A DNA stretch of 52,172 nucleotides from Intrasporangiaceae bacterium (GTDB lineage Bacteria > Actinomycetota > Actinomycetes > Actinomycetales > Dermatophilaceae). Position numbers and translations under genes: made by a program. Every line of letters begins with the position of its first letter. Within the stretch, counting starts at the first letter, position 1. Of the stretch, positions 43,813 to 52,149 are shown one piece after another. The notes below the pieces were generated by a model. The model was not told where the DNA came from and searched no databases. It saw only the letters and a program-made list of their open reading frames with translations. The DNA lies in the NCBI GenBank assembly GCA_012838445.1, contig DUPF01000280.1:1-52172 (forward strand). The letters run 5' to 3'.

Positions 43813-46434
43813 CTACAACCTGCGGAAGGCGGTGGCCAGGAGCACCGGTTCCCCCACGGTGTCGCTGGAGTCGAGGTCGCACTCGGCCTCGATCACCCAG
43901 TCCAGGTCGCCGTCCGGGTCGGAGACGGTCTGGCGGACCTGCCAGAGCCGGGCACCCGGTGCCGCCGGCAGGTGTGCCGTGCCGGGGTCGAGTCCGCCGA
44001 TGTGCCACCGGTCCGGGCCGCGGGCGTCGGCGTCGAGGACGACCTCGTCATGGTCGTCGTAGTAGCGACCACAGGCCCGGTCCCAGTCCTCGCGGGTCAG
44101 CAGCGGCTCCAAGGGCGGCTCGGGCAGCGCGGCGATCTGGGACTCCAGGTCGCCGAGCGCCTCCCATGCGTCGGCGGCGACGAGTTCGACCCGGCGCCAC
44201 ATCGCGTTGCGGACCATGACCCGGAACGCCTGCTCGTTGCCGGTCACGGGCCGCTGCGGCACCGGTGGGGCACCGCTCGCCGCCCGGGCTGCGGCGGCGG
44301 CGACCCGGTCCGGGTCGGTGAGCGCCTCCCACTCCTCGAGGAGGGATGAGTCGGTCTGGCGGATGGTCTCCCCCAACCACGCCACGACGTCGTGCAGGTC
44401 CTGGGTGTAGGCACTGGCCGGCACGGTCTGGCGCAGGGTGCGGTATGCGTCGCTCAGGTAGCGCAGGACGACGCCCTCGGAGCGGGCGAGTTGGTAGTAG
44501 TTGACGAGTTCGGTGAAGCTCATCGCGCGTTCCCACATGTCCCGCACGACCGACTTCGGGGAGAGCGCGTCAGCGCGCACCCACGGGTGGGACTGCCGGT
44601 AGATCGACAGGGTGGCCTCGAGCAGCTCGGCCAGCGGTTGCGGCCAGGTGACGTCCTCGAGGCGGGCCATCCGCTCCTCGTAGTCGACCCCGTCGGCCTT
44701 GAGCTGGGCGATGAGTTCACCACGGGCCCGGTCCCGTTGCGCCAGGAGGACCGGCATCGGATCCTCAAGGACGGATTCGACGACGGAGAGGACATCGAGG
44801 GCGTATGCCGGGGAGGCGGCGTCGAGGACCTCGAGGGCGGCGATCGCGAAGGGTGCCAGGGGCTGGTTGAGCGCAAAATTGTCGGCGACCCCGTCGGCGA
44901 GGTCGATCCGCCGACCGTCCGGGCCGGGTTCGTCGCGGCGGACGAGGACGCCGGTGTCGAGCATGGACCGGCCGAGGGTGATCGCGCGGCGGGCCAGCCG
45001 CGCCTGCGCGGTCGGGGTCTCATGGTTGTCGCGGAGTAGTCGGGCCAGGTTCGCCACCGGATCGCCTTGCCGGGCAAGGACATTGAGGATCGTCGAGTGA
45101 TCGACCCGCAGACGCGACCGCAGCGGCTCCGGCGGCGCGGCGACGAGCCGGTGATAGGTCTGGTCGCTCCAGGAGACGAAGCCGTCCGGCGGTTTGCGCC
45201 GCTGCACCTTCCTCTGCTTCTTCGGGTCGTCCCCGGCCTTGGCCAGGGCTCGCGCATTGTCGATGACGTGCTCCGGGGCCTGGACCACCACATACCCTGC
45301 CGTGTCGTATCCGGCCCGGCCGGCGCGGCCGGCGATCTGGTGGAACTCCCGGGCCCGCAGGATCCGCTGCCGGGAGCCGTCGAACTTGGCCAGCCCGGAG
45401 AACAGGACGGTGCGGATCGGCACGTTGATCCCGACCCCGAGGGTGTCCGTCCCGCAGATCACCTGGAGCAGTCCGTCCTGGGCGAGTTGCTCGACGAGTC
45501 GGCGATATCGGGGCAGCATGCCCGCGTGGTGCACCCCGATGCCGTGCCGCACCAGCTTCGAGAGGGTGCGGCCGAAGCCGGCGGTGAACCGGAAGGCCCC
45601 GATCCGGGCGCGGATCTGCTCCTTGGTGGCACTGTCGACCAGACGCAGCGACAGCAGCGCCTGGGCCCGTTCGACGGCGTCCCGCTGGGTGAAGTGCACG
45701 ATGTAGACCGGGGCCCGGTCCTGGTCCAGGAGGGTCTCGATGGTCTCCGTGATGGGGGTCAGCGCCAACGCGTCGGCGAAGTGCAACGGCACCGGCCGCG
45801 ACGCCCCCGCGACGAGCGCGGTCTCGCGGCCGGTGCGGCGGGTCAGGTCCTCCTCGAGCGGTGCGGTGTCCCCGAGGGTTGCCGACATCAGGAGGAATTG
45901 GGCGTGCGGGAGCGTGAGGAGCGGGACCTGCCAGGCCCACCCCCGGTCGGGTTCGCCATAGTAGTGGAACTCGTCCATGACGACGACCCCGATGTCGGCC
46001 TGGTCCCCTTCACGCAGGGCGATGTTCGCGAGCACCTCTGCGGTGCAGACGATGATCGGGGCGTCGGCGTTGACCGCCGCGTCGCCGGTGAGCATGCCGA
46101 CGTTGTCGGCACCGAAGATCCGGCACGCGTCGAAGAACTTCTCGCTGACGAGCGCCTTGATCGGTGCGGTGAGGAAGGCGACCTCGTCCCGGGCCAGGGC
46201 GAGGAAGCAGGCGGCCGTGGCGACGAGGGATTTGCCGCTGCCGGTGGGGGTGGCCAGGACGACGTTGCTGCCGGAGAGCAGGTGCAGCAGTGCCTCGTCC
46301 TGGTGCGGATACAGCGCCGTCCCGTGCGCTGCGGCCCAGTCGGTGAAGATGCCGTAGAGGGCATCCGGGTCGGCGCTCACCGATCCCGACGGCAGCAGGT
46401 CGGTCAGGGTCCGGTCGGCAAGCATCGGCTCCAT
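43813..46434 (-). CDS. Ski2-like DEAD/DEAH-box RNA helicase with DUF3516 C-terminus
   Basis: An 873-residue superfamily 2 helicase. Motif I is ATPTGSGKS (61-69), motif II DEFH (154-157), motif III SAT (184-186), and motif VI lies in QIAGRAGRAGYDTAGYVVV. The C-terminal half (from about RKVQRRKPPDGFVSWSDQTY) corresponds to DUF3516, characteristic of an actinobacterial helicase group related to Ski2/Mtr4. RNA turnover or ribosome-related remodelling is the likely role. ATG 46434 (or 46425) is chosen; the frame opens at 46470. It stands alone and is convergent with the SDR-CMD pair. Confidence 0.88.
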   Translation of the reverse strand: MEPMLADRTLTDLLPSGSVSADPDALYGIFTDWAAAHGTALYPHQDEALLHLLSGSNVVLATPTGSGKSLVATAACFLALARDEVAFLTAPIKALVSEKFFDACRIFGADNVGMLTGDAAVNADAPIIVCTAEVLANIALREGDQADIGVVVMDEFHYYGEPDRGWAWQVPLLTLPHAQFLLMSATLGDTAPLEEDLTRRTGRETALVAGASRPVPLHFADALALTPITETIETLLDQDRAPVYIVHFTQRDAVERAQALLSLRLVDSATKEQIRARIGAFRFTAGFGRTLSKLVRHGIGVHHAGMLPRYRRLVEQLAQDGLLQVICGTDTLGVGINVPIRTVLFSGLAKFDGSRQRILRAREFHQIAGRAGRAGYDTAGYVVVQAPEHVIDNARALAKAGDDPKKQRKVQRRKPPDGFVSWSDQTYHRLVAAPPEPLRSRLRVDHSTILNVLARQGDPVANLARLLRDNHETPTAQARLARRAITLGRSMLDTGVLVRRDEPGPDGRRIDLADGVADNFALNQPLAPFAIAALEVLDAASPAYALDVLSVVESVLEDPMPVLLAQRDRARGELIAQLKADGVDYEERMARLEDVTWPQPLAELLEATLSIYRQSHPWVRADALSPKSVVRDMWERAMSFTELVNYYQLARSEGVVLRYLSDAYRTLRQTVPASAYTQDLHDVVAWLGETIRQTDSSLLEEWEALTDPDRVAAAAARAASGAPPVPQRPVTGNEQAFRVMVRNAMWRRVELVAADAWEALGDLESQIAALPEPPLEPLLTREDWDRACGRYYDDHDEVVLDADARGPDRWHIGGLDPGTAHLPAAPGARLWQVRQTVSDPDGDLDWVIEAECDLDSSDTVGEPVLLATAFRRL

Positions 46435-46578
46435 TGTCCGCCATGCGCTGAGCCACGTCGTCCCGGCCACCGGATCGGGCCCGACACTGCCTGCGCACGT
46501 GCGGCCGCGCCGCTAGTCTGGGCCTGTTGTCCCGTCGGCCGAGGTCTGCCATGTCGGGCTGAGTGGGGAAGGACGCGC

Positions 46579-47664
46579 ATGCTCTCAAGACCGACCGGCC
46601 GGTCACTGTTGCCCGGTGTCCTCGCGATCGCCCTCTCGGTGGCCACTGCGGCGGGTCCAGGAGCTCGAGCGACGGATGAGGTCCCGGTCCAGGATCTGGG
46701 TCGGTTCATCATCAACGCACAGACCGGCGGTCCGTTCGTGGGGACCGTTCACGCGGTCCAGGTGACGGATTCCGCGACGATTGTCTATTACAGCGTCGGC
46801 ACCCGCGCTGAACGGGCGCTGCTGCCTCCGACCAATGAGCACGCCTTCATCGGGTATGGGCACGACACGGAGTTCGATCCAGCGGTGGCCGACGCCAGCC
46901 TGCGACTGCTGCGGGTGATCGATCCGGGCGGACGCAAGGTGTATCGGCCGCTGACCACCCCCAAACACCCCGTCTGCGTGTGCACCCCCATCGAGGACTT
47001 CCCGCCGTGGGATTTCGAAACCGAGGTGTTGACCGTGGCTGCGGTCCTGCCCAGGCTGCCGGACAACGTCACCACGGTCGACGTCGATGTCAATGGTGCG
47101 GGTGCGGTCGTGACCGGGATCCCGGTCACCCGTGGTGAGGCGTTCACGCCCACGACCGGGTCGGGTGGCCCGGTGATCATGGGCACCGGATGGCCGGTGC
47201 TCGACCTGGCGGATGCGGCGACAGTGCAGGATCCGGCACCCTTCATCACCGACCTGATCGAGTTCACCGAGACCACCGACGCCGCCCAGCGTCAGCAGAC
47301 GACCAGCACGACGACACAGATCTCCGTCTCCACCGAGGTCCTGTTCGACGTCAACAAGGACGTCCTGACGGCCAGGGCCCAGGAGCAACTCGCGCGGGTC
47401 GCCGAGCAGATCGAGACCAACGGTCAGGGTCCGGTCACCGTCGTCGGTCACGCCGACAGCGACGGCTCCGACGCACACAACCTCGACCTGTCCAAGCGAC
47501 GGGCCGCTGCGGTCGTCGCCGCCCTGACACCTCTCCTGCCGGGCGTGCAGTTCATTGCCGGCGGCAAGGGCGAGAGCGAACCGGTCGCCCCCAATGACAC
47601 GCCGGTCAACAGGTCCTTGAACCGTCGGGTCGAGATCACCTTCGCCACGAGGGAGGAGCGATGA
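46579..47664 (+). CDS. exported OmpA-like (peptidoglycan-binding) protein
   Basis: A signal peptide (residues 1-31: SLLPGVLAIALSVATAAGPG, then ARA) leads a 361-residue protein. The first 220 residues form a beta-rich domain I do not recognise, with Cys residues in VCVCTP and the segment VLPRLPDNVTTVDVDV. The C-terminal 105 residues are an OmpA/MotB domain: VSTEVLFDVNKDVL, GHADSDGSDAHNLDLSKRRA and NRSLNRRVEITF. That domain usually binds peptidoglycan. GGGGAAGGA precedes ATG 46579. TAGTCT about 60 bases upstream could be a -10. It is coupled (ATGA) to the lipoprotein gene. Confidence 0.85.
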   Translation: MLSRPTGRSLLPGVLAIALSVATAAGPGARATDEVPVQDLGRFIINAQTGGPFVGTVHAVQVTDSATIVYYSVGTRAERALLPPTNEHAFIGYGHDTEFDPAVADASLRLLRVIDPGGRKVYRPLTTPKHPVCVCTPIEDFPPWDFETEVLTVAAVLPRLPDNVTTVDVDVNGAGAVVTGIPVTRGEAFTPTTGSGGPVIMGTGWPVLDLADAATVQDPAPFITDLIEFTETTDAAQRQQTTSTTTQISVSTEVLFDVNKDVLTARAQEQLARVAEQIETNGQGPVTVVGHADSDGSDAHNLDLSKRRAAAVVAALTPLLPGVQFIAGGKGESEPVAPNDTPVNRSLNRRVEITFATREER

Positions 47665-48353
47665 CACCCGCATTGCGATCGATCGTGCTCGCGGCAATTG
47701 TCGCCGCGTCCGTGATCCTCAGCGGCTGCTCCGGTGCGGCCGACCCCGACCCTGCCGGCAATTCCAGTCCCGCCGCGCCGACTGAGACGCCCTCGTCCCC
47801 GGTCCCGGCGACACCCAACGGGACCGCGGACGATCACGTCAGCGCGGCCGACCTGGCCCGCGACATCCTCGCCGACACCTCGTGGGACGCACCGCCGACG
47901 ACAGCGCCCATCACCGTCACCAAATGGGACAAGACCTACGAGGTCGCCGTCGAGTCGCTGATCTCGACAGCCGAGCGGACGGTGCTGACCCTCAAGCTCC
48001 GCTCCCCCGAGTCCGGCAGTCTCCCGGGCTTCTACGGGATCGAGGACCTCGTCGAGTGGCATGACCTCCACCAACTCTCGGTCGAGGATGAGACCTCCGG
48101 GACGAGGTTCTACCCGTTCCGCTACCGACTCGTGCCCGATGGCAAGAAGTCGGTGGCCTTCGGAACCACCGCGCACAAAATGCCGTGGATGCCGCAAGGA
48201 CGCTGGATCACCGCCGCCGGCATCGTGCTGCCCCCGCTGCCCGAGGGCGTCGCCACGGTCAAGGTCAACATCCCCACCTCCCTGACCACCACCACGTCGT
48301 TGGGGACCGACCCCCTGGGCACCATCGACAACGTTCCCGTCATCCGCGAATAG
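47661..48353 (+). CDS. lipoprotein related to the upstream OmpA-like protein
   Basis: The lipobox LSGC (Cys23) after a hydrophobic stretch (IVLAAIVAASVI) marks a lipoprotein of 230 residues, followed by a Ser/Pro/Thr linker. The globular part resembles the N-terminal domain of the preceding gene: both have a strand with the AER(T/A)-L pattern, a Tyr-Pro/Tyr-Arg turn, then an ITAAGIVLPPLPEGVATVKV type segment (VAAVLPRLPDNVTTVDVDV in the partner) and end near (I/V)PV. It lacks the OmpA domain. Function unknown; a cell-surface pair is inferred. Confidence 0.8.
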   Translation: MTPALRSIVLAAIVAASVILSGCSGAADPDPAGNSSPAAPTETPSSPVPATPNGTADDHVSAADLARDILADTSWDAPPTTAPITVTKWDKTYEVAVESLISTAERTVLTLKLRSPESGSLPGFYGIEDLVEWHDLHQLSVEDETSGTRFYPFRYRLVPDGKKSVAFGTTAHKMPWMPQGRWITAAGIVLPPLPEGVATVKVNIPTSLTTTTSLGTDPLGTIDNVPVIRE

Positions 48354-48369
48354 GTGCCCGCCGCATACC

Positions 48370-49557
48370 TCAGGCCCGCTCGTCATGCAGCACCAGACCG
48401 GAGCCGATGACGACCTGACGAGGAGGCATCCGCACGAGCGCGTCAGGGGCATGTTCGGCGTCGAGCAGCACCAGGTCGGCGGCGCACCCCACGGCGATGT
48501 CATGGTCCGGGCGTCCGGCGAACCAGCCGGTGCTGGACGTGGCCGCCCGCACCATGTGGGTCAGGTCCTCGTCGCGCACAACCGAGGAGGCGCGGCTGAA
48601 CTGCCAGGCGATGCCGAGGGTATCGCCGGTGCCGTAGGGACTCCACAGGTCACGGATCCCGTCGGTGCCGAAGCCGAACCGCACTCCGGCCTCGTCGAAC
48701 TCCCGCCACGGCAGTTGCGGCAGACGCAGCGGAGCGACCGTCGTGAACGAGATGCCCAAGGCACCCATCCGCTCCAGCAGATCACGGCGTCGGGCCGCAT
48801 CCACCTGTGCCAGCGCGAAGCCGTGCGCAATGTTCACCTTGCCGGTCAGCCCGGTCGCCTCGGTCCGGTCACAGATGAGGTCGAGCTGGAAGGCGCCGAG
48901 GTCGAACTCGTCGTGGAGGTGGATGTCGATGCCGCAGCCGTGCCGCTCGGCGATGGAGAACAGGATGTCCAACTGCCCCACCGGATCTCGGTCGATGCCG
49001 GCCGGGTCGAGTCCGCCGATGTGCTCGACGCCCGAGGCAGCCGCCTGATCCAGCAGGTCACTGACCCCGGGACGTCGCAGCACCCCGTCCTGTGGGAAGG
49101 CCACGATCTCGACCTGGACGCCTCCGCCGAACCCAGCAACCGCCTCCCGCACGACCTCGATGCCTCGCAACCCGAGACCGAGATCGACGTCGACGTGACT
49201 GCGGATCAGGGTCGTGCCGTGCCGCACCATCTCACCGAGCACCGCCGTGGTGATCCCGACACCTGGGATGCCCAACTCGTCGCGCCGGGCACGCTCATGC
49301 CGGATCCGTCCGTCGGTGCCGCCCTCTCCGCCGTAGCTCTGCCAGGGCAGACCCCACCACGACTTGTCGACGTAGGCGTGGGTGTTGACGATGCTCGGCA
49401 GAGCGAGCAGGCCCTGCCCGTCGAGGTCGGAGTCGGACCATTGGTCGGGACTCACCGGGTCGCTCATCGCGCTGATCCGACCATCCTCCAGGATCAGGTC
49501 GACCGGCGCGCCACCCCAGGGTCGCACCGCACGCACGGCAGTCGGTCGCGAGATCAT
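48370..49557 (-). CDS. amidohydrolase-family protein, cytosine deaminase-like, with altered first metal motif
   Basis: A 395-residue amidohydrolase resembling the cytosine deaminase/AtzC-type group. Metal or active-site positions are His60, His121 (RSHVDVD), His213/His215 (IHLHDEFD), His245 (NIAHGFAL) and Asp299 (FGTDGIRDLWSPYG). The usual HxH of the first strand (HAHLDK in relatives) reads HAYVDK, so the second histidine is Tyr62. Activity may be changed or lost. ATG 49557 is used; another ATG lies ten codons upstream. It converges on the lipoprotein gene with a 16-bp gap. Confidence 0.83.
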   Translation of the reverse strand: MISRPTAVRAVRPWGGAPVDLILEDGRISAMSDPVSPDQWSDSDLDGQGLLALPSIVNTHAYVDKSWWGLPWQSYGGEGGTDGRIRHERARRDELGIPGVGITTAVLGEMVRHGTTLIRSHVDVDLGLGLRGIEVVREAVAGFGGGVQVEIVAFPQDGVLRRPGVSDLLDQAAASGVEHIGGLDPAGIDRDPVGQLDILFSIAERHGCGIDIHLHDEFDLGAFQLDLICDRTEATGLTGKVNIAHGFALAQVDAARRRDLLERMGALGISFTTVAPLRLPQLPWREFDEAGVRFGFGTDGIRDLWSPYGTGDTLGIAWQFSRASSVVRDEDLTHMVRAATSSTGWFAGRPDHDIAVGCAADLVLLDAEHAPDALVRMPPRQVVIGSGLVLHDERA

Positions 49558-49992
49558 GACGTTGAATCTAGGCGTTCCAGGGAACATCCGCGGCGTGGGG
49601 CCCGACGCGGGTCAGGACCGGCTCCAGGGATGCGCTGCACCTGGCGAAGGTGCCGCGCACACTCGCGGGAGGAGCCCGATGGTCGCCCCATGACCTGCAT
49701 CCATTCCAACGGATCAGGTCTCCGGACACCCCGGGATGGCTCAAGCCATCCTGTGGCCAACACTGCTCTGGGCTGAGGACGTGATCACCACCCCGGGCGA
49801 GGCCATCGCCGCGGCAGTACTGGGAGTCCTCAACAGCGCCGTGGGTGTTGGCGCCCACCAGCTTGTCCTCGGGCTCGTCAGAGTTGCCCGTCACCATTGG
49901 CACCGGTCTGCTCCGGCGAGGTGATCACCGCCCGCAACAGGGTCGACACGCGGCGGGTGAGCCATTGACGCAAACGATTCGCCGACCACGTC
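49558..49992. other. gene-poor stretch before the HigBA module
   Basis: I see no convincing gene in this 435-bp stretch. Open frames exist on both strands (for example 49568-49903 minus and 49736-49924 plus), but none has a ribosome site, family resemblance or neighbour coupling that I can support. The palindrome GGTGATCACC or its core occurs near 49790 and 49920. It may hold decayed sequence next to the toxin-antitoxin insertion. Confidence 0.5.
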
Positions 49993-50021
49993 TTGTATCG
50001 CGTAACGGCACGCGATACAGT
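49993..50021 (+). promoter_or_regulatory. HigBA promoter with embedded operator palindrome
   Basis: A good promoter is visible: -35 TTGTAT (49993-49998), 17-bp spacer, -10 TACAGT (50016-50021). Between and overlapping them is a perfect inverted repeat, GTATCGCGT (49995-50003) and ACGCGATAC (50010-50018), with six bases between. A dimeric repressor bound there, most likely HigA, would block both hexamers. The GTG of the toxin gene begins seven bases after the -10, so the mRNA is probably leaderless. Confidence 0.8.
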
Positions 50022-50027
50022 GGTTGA

Positions 50028-50306
50028 GTGATCGTCAGCTTCCGGCACAAAGGACTTGAGAAGCTGTACCGCCACGGCACGAAGAAGGGCGTCCAAGCCG
50101 ACCACGTCCCGAAACTTCTGCGCATCCTCTCCGCGCTCGACGTCGCCCAGAGCGCGGAGGACCTGGCCATCCCGTCCTTTCGAACCCACCGGCTCAAAGG
50201 CGACCTTGCCGGGCACTACTCGATCTGGGTCAACGGCAACTGGCGCGTCACGTTCCGGTTCCTCGACTCCGACGTCGAACTCGTCGACTACCAGGACTAC
50301 CACTAG
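50028..50306 (+). CDS. higB: HigB-type (RelE/ParE superfamily) toxin
   Basis: The 92-residue product is typical of HigB mRNA interferases: KGLEKLYRHGTKKGVQADH, LRILSALDVAQSAEDLAIPS, then HRLKGDLAGHYSIWVNGNWR and VTFRFLDSDVELVDYQDYH. The W-x-I/V-R-(V/I)-x-F segment and terminal Tyr-His are family features. It would cleave mRNA at the ribosome. GTG 50028 lacks a Shine-Dalgarno site. Toxin-first order with the antitoxin 18 bp downstream is the higBA arrangement. Confidence 0.93.
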   Translation: MIVSFRHKGLEKLYRHGTKKGVQADHVPKLLRILSALDVAQSAEDLAIPSFRTHRLKGDLAGHYSIWVNGNWRVTFRFLDSDVELVDYQDYH

Positions 50307-50324
50307 AGAAGGAAAGGAGAACCA

Positions 50325-50612
50325 ATGGCGATGAAGAACCCCGTCCACCCCGGTGAGATCCTGCGCGAGGACGTCCTGGCCGACCTTGGCCTCAGCGTCA
50401 GCGAGGCCGCCTCCCGGCTCGGGATCTCCCGTGTCGCCCTGAGCCGAGTACTCCACGGCCACGCCCGGATCAGCTCCAACCTGGCCGTCCGCCTCGAGGA
50501 GGCTGGCGTGGGCACCGCCCGCGCCTGGCTCGCGATGCAGGCAGCGCACGACCTCGCCGCCGAACGCGCCGCCGGCATCCCCAAGGTCCAACCACTACAG
50601 CCCGTCGCCTAA
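50325..50612 (+). CDS. higA: HigA-type antitoxin (XRE-family DNA-binding)
   Basis: A 95-residue helix-turn-helix antitoxin beginning with the family-typical NPVHPGEILREDVLADLGLS, followed by the HTH SEAASRLGISRVALSRVLHG and RISSNLAVRLEEAGVGTARA. It should bind HigB and repress the operon through the palindrome at 49995-50018. In contrast to higB it has a strong ribosome site (AAAGGAG, six bases before ATG 50325), which could favour antitoxin synthesis. Confidence 0.94.
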   Translation: MAMKNPVHPGEILREDVLADLGLSVSEAASRLGISRVALSRVLHGHARISSNLAVRLEEAGVGTARAWLAMQAAHDLAAERAAGIPKVQPLQPVA

Positions 50613-50781
50613 CCCCACCACTACCACTGCCCCAGATGCGGTCGACAGGCGGCGGATAGACGCAGTTGTCTGTGCAGGCGAGTGGGAGGTTTCGTGCTCT
50701 CGATGAACCCCCAGTGAGCAGCGCTACGAACTGGATGCGCTGGGACGAGTTGGGCGTCCCACAGTTGCTGGCCCACACCAA

Positions 50782-51243
50782 ATGCCACCACGCCCGAGGC
50801 GGACCTCGAGGTCGAGACCCAGCTCGCCAAGGACCTGTTCAACCAGACCTGGTCGTTCCTCAGGCGAGACGACCTGACCCCTGATGAGGAGGAGGAGATG
50901 GTCCACTGCGCGCACGCCAGCGCCTGGCACTGAAGCCGGGTCGGCACCATCGTCAACCGGGCCATCAGTGAATGGCAGGTCGCGCGGGTGCATGCGGTCC
51001 TCGGGCGGGCCGAACCCGCTCTGCACCATGCTGAGCGTTGTCGCGAACTGACCGAGACCATCGACGGCGCGACCTGGGACTGGTCTCTGCCTAGGAATCA
51101 CTGGCCCGCGCTCACGCCGCCGCCGGTGATCGAGAAGCCGCCGAACAGTGGCGGACCGAGCGGTGCCCTCGCTGGAGGCCGTGACCGATCCCGAGGACCG
51201 GGCGGTCGTCGAGGGCGACATCGCGACCCTGCCCCCGCGACCG
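50782..51243 (+). pseudogene. multiply broken gene for a TPR-like helical protein family
   Basis: Pieces of one protein lie in all three frames. Frame A (from 50796) reads EADLEVETQLAKDLFNQTWS then EEEEMVHCAHASAWH, hits TGA at 50931 where relatives have Trp, and continues with VARVHAVLGRAEPALHHAER. Frame B (from about 51095) gives ESLARAHAAAGDREAAEQW, and frame C (from about 51150) SLEAVTDPEDRAVVEGDIAT. The order matches a roughly 150-residue actinobacterial helical (tetratricopeptide-like) family I recall but cannot name. With one nonsense mutation and two frameshifts it is a decayed gene. Confidence 0.75.
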
Positions 51244-51348
51244 GCACTCCCCCACCTCCGCAGCCTCACCAACGCAGCGGTGACCGCCGCTGACCGCTCG
51301 GACCCAGAGGCGAAGTCGGGGTTGTCGGCCCTGTGAAAGCGTTCGGGC

Positions 51349-51816
51349 ATGACGCCGATAGACCGCTCGCACATCCGGGTGAAGGCCATGTTGATCGCAC
51401 CGAACGATGACGTCACGGCTCACGTGGTCGCCCTCCATCCGCCGACCGCGGAGAACGCGTCCGGCTACCACCGCCTGATCGGCGGAAGCGTAGAACTGGG
51501 TGAGAGCCACGGGGATGCGATCGTGCGCGAGGTGGACGAGGAACTCGGCGCAACCATTCGGGACCTGACGCTGTTGACCGCGGGCGAAAGCATTTTCCGG
51601 ATTGATGGCGTACTCGGCCACGAAATCGTCTTCCTCTACATGGGTCGATTGGAGCCGTCTCCTAACTTGGAGGACGCCTCGCTCACCGAGATCGACGGCA
51701 CCGTCGTGCCGGTTGTGTGGCGACCGATCCACGACCGAGACGAGAGCCTGCCGCTCTACCCGAGCGCGGCGGTCGGCTGGGTGCACAGACTGTCGTCCGA
51801 ACGCCCGACGCACTAG
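51349..51816 (+). CDS. Nudix hydrolase
   Basis: A 155-residue protein with a complete Nudix box, G-x5-E-x7-RE-V-x-EE-L-G, in GGSVELGESHGDAIVREVDE plus ELG (around residues 45-67). The substrate is probably a nucleoside diphosphate derivative, but it cannot be read from sequence. Codon use looks less GC-biased than in the housekeeping block (subjective). ATG 51349 lacks a clear ribosome site. Its stop overlaps the convergent small cysteine-protein gene by four bases. Confidence 0.88.
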   Translation: MTPIDRSHIRVKAMLIAPNDDVTAHVVALHPPTAENASGYHRLIGGSVELGESHGDAIVREVDEELGATIRDLTLLTAGESIFRIDGVLGHEIVFLYMGRLEPSPNLEDASLTEIDGTVVPVVWRPIHDRDESLPLYPSAAVGWVHRLSSERPTH

Positions 51817-52031
51817 AACTGCGTGGAATCGAGGTCGGCCTCGAACAGAGACAGCCTGCACTCGTGCATGTACTCGGCGTGACCGCCGGAACACCATGAC
51901 GGGCAACGTGTCGGCAGGCTGCGTTCGTCGTACCCGATCTGGTCGGGCAGGTACTCGCCGGAGTGGGCACAGTCCGGCTGTATGAGGTCCGTGAGCGCCT
52001 GCTCACGGGGTGTCGGTGTGGTGGTTTTCAT
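51813..52031 (-). CDS. small cysteine-containing protein (DUF6907-like?)
   Basis: A 72-residue protein with Cys at DCAHSGEYL, CPSWCSGGHAEYMHEC and two His. The CPSWC...H pattern resembles small actinobacterial proteins of the DUF6907 type, often found in integrated elements; this is a weak match by eye. Cys and His spacing suggests metal binding. Support for the gene is AAGGGA about seven bases before ATG 52031, and an inverted repeat directly upstream. Function unknown. Confidence 0.6.
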   Translation of the reverse strand: MKTTTPTPREQALTDLIQPDCAHSGEYLPDQIGYDERSLPTRCPSWCSGGHAEYMHECRLSLFEADLDSTQF

Positions 52032-52043
52032 GGTGCTTCCCTT

Positions 52044-52067
52044 CCAGGTGGTCGCACCGCCACCTGG
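52044..52067. promoter_or_regulatory. inverted repeat upstream of the small cysteine-protein gene
   Basis: CCAGGTGG (52044-52051) and CCACCTGG (52060-52067) are perfect complements separated by eight bases. The element begins 12 bases upstream of ATG 52031, beside the ribosome site. It could be an operator or an mRNA hairpin in the leader. Nearby ATGCAC occurs twice (around 52072-52088). Confidence 0.5.
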
Positions 52068-52106
52068 CCGAGATGCACACGTGATGCACGCGACCCTGAA
52101 TGAGAA

Positions 52107-52140
52107 AGCCCCTGACTTGCGTTTCCGCAGGTCAGGGGCT
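52107..52140 (-). terminator. strong hairpin terminator of the edge tRNA gene
   Basis: AGCCCCTGAC (52107-52116) and GTCAGGGGCT (52131-52140) pair perfectly over ten bases with a 14-base loop. On the minus strand the stem is followed by TTCTC, and on the plus strand by GTTTCTC. It lies ten bases beyond the 3' end of the minus-strand tRNA at the window edge and most likely ends its transcript; it may work in both directions. Confidence 0.85.
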
Positions 52141-52149
52141 GTTTCTCGG

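Noticed and set aside
49568-49903. 111-codon minus-strand frame in the gene-poor stretch
   Set aside because: No recognisable family, ribosome site or coupling; kept only as part of the described gap.
49736-49924. 62-codon plus-strand frame before higB
   Set aside because: Somewhat hydrophobic but no start signal or family resemblance.
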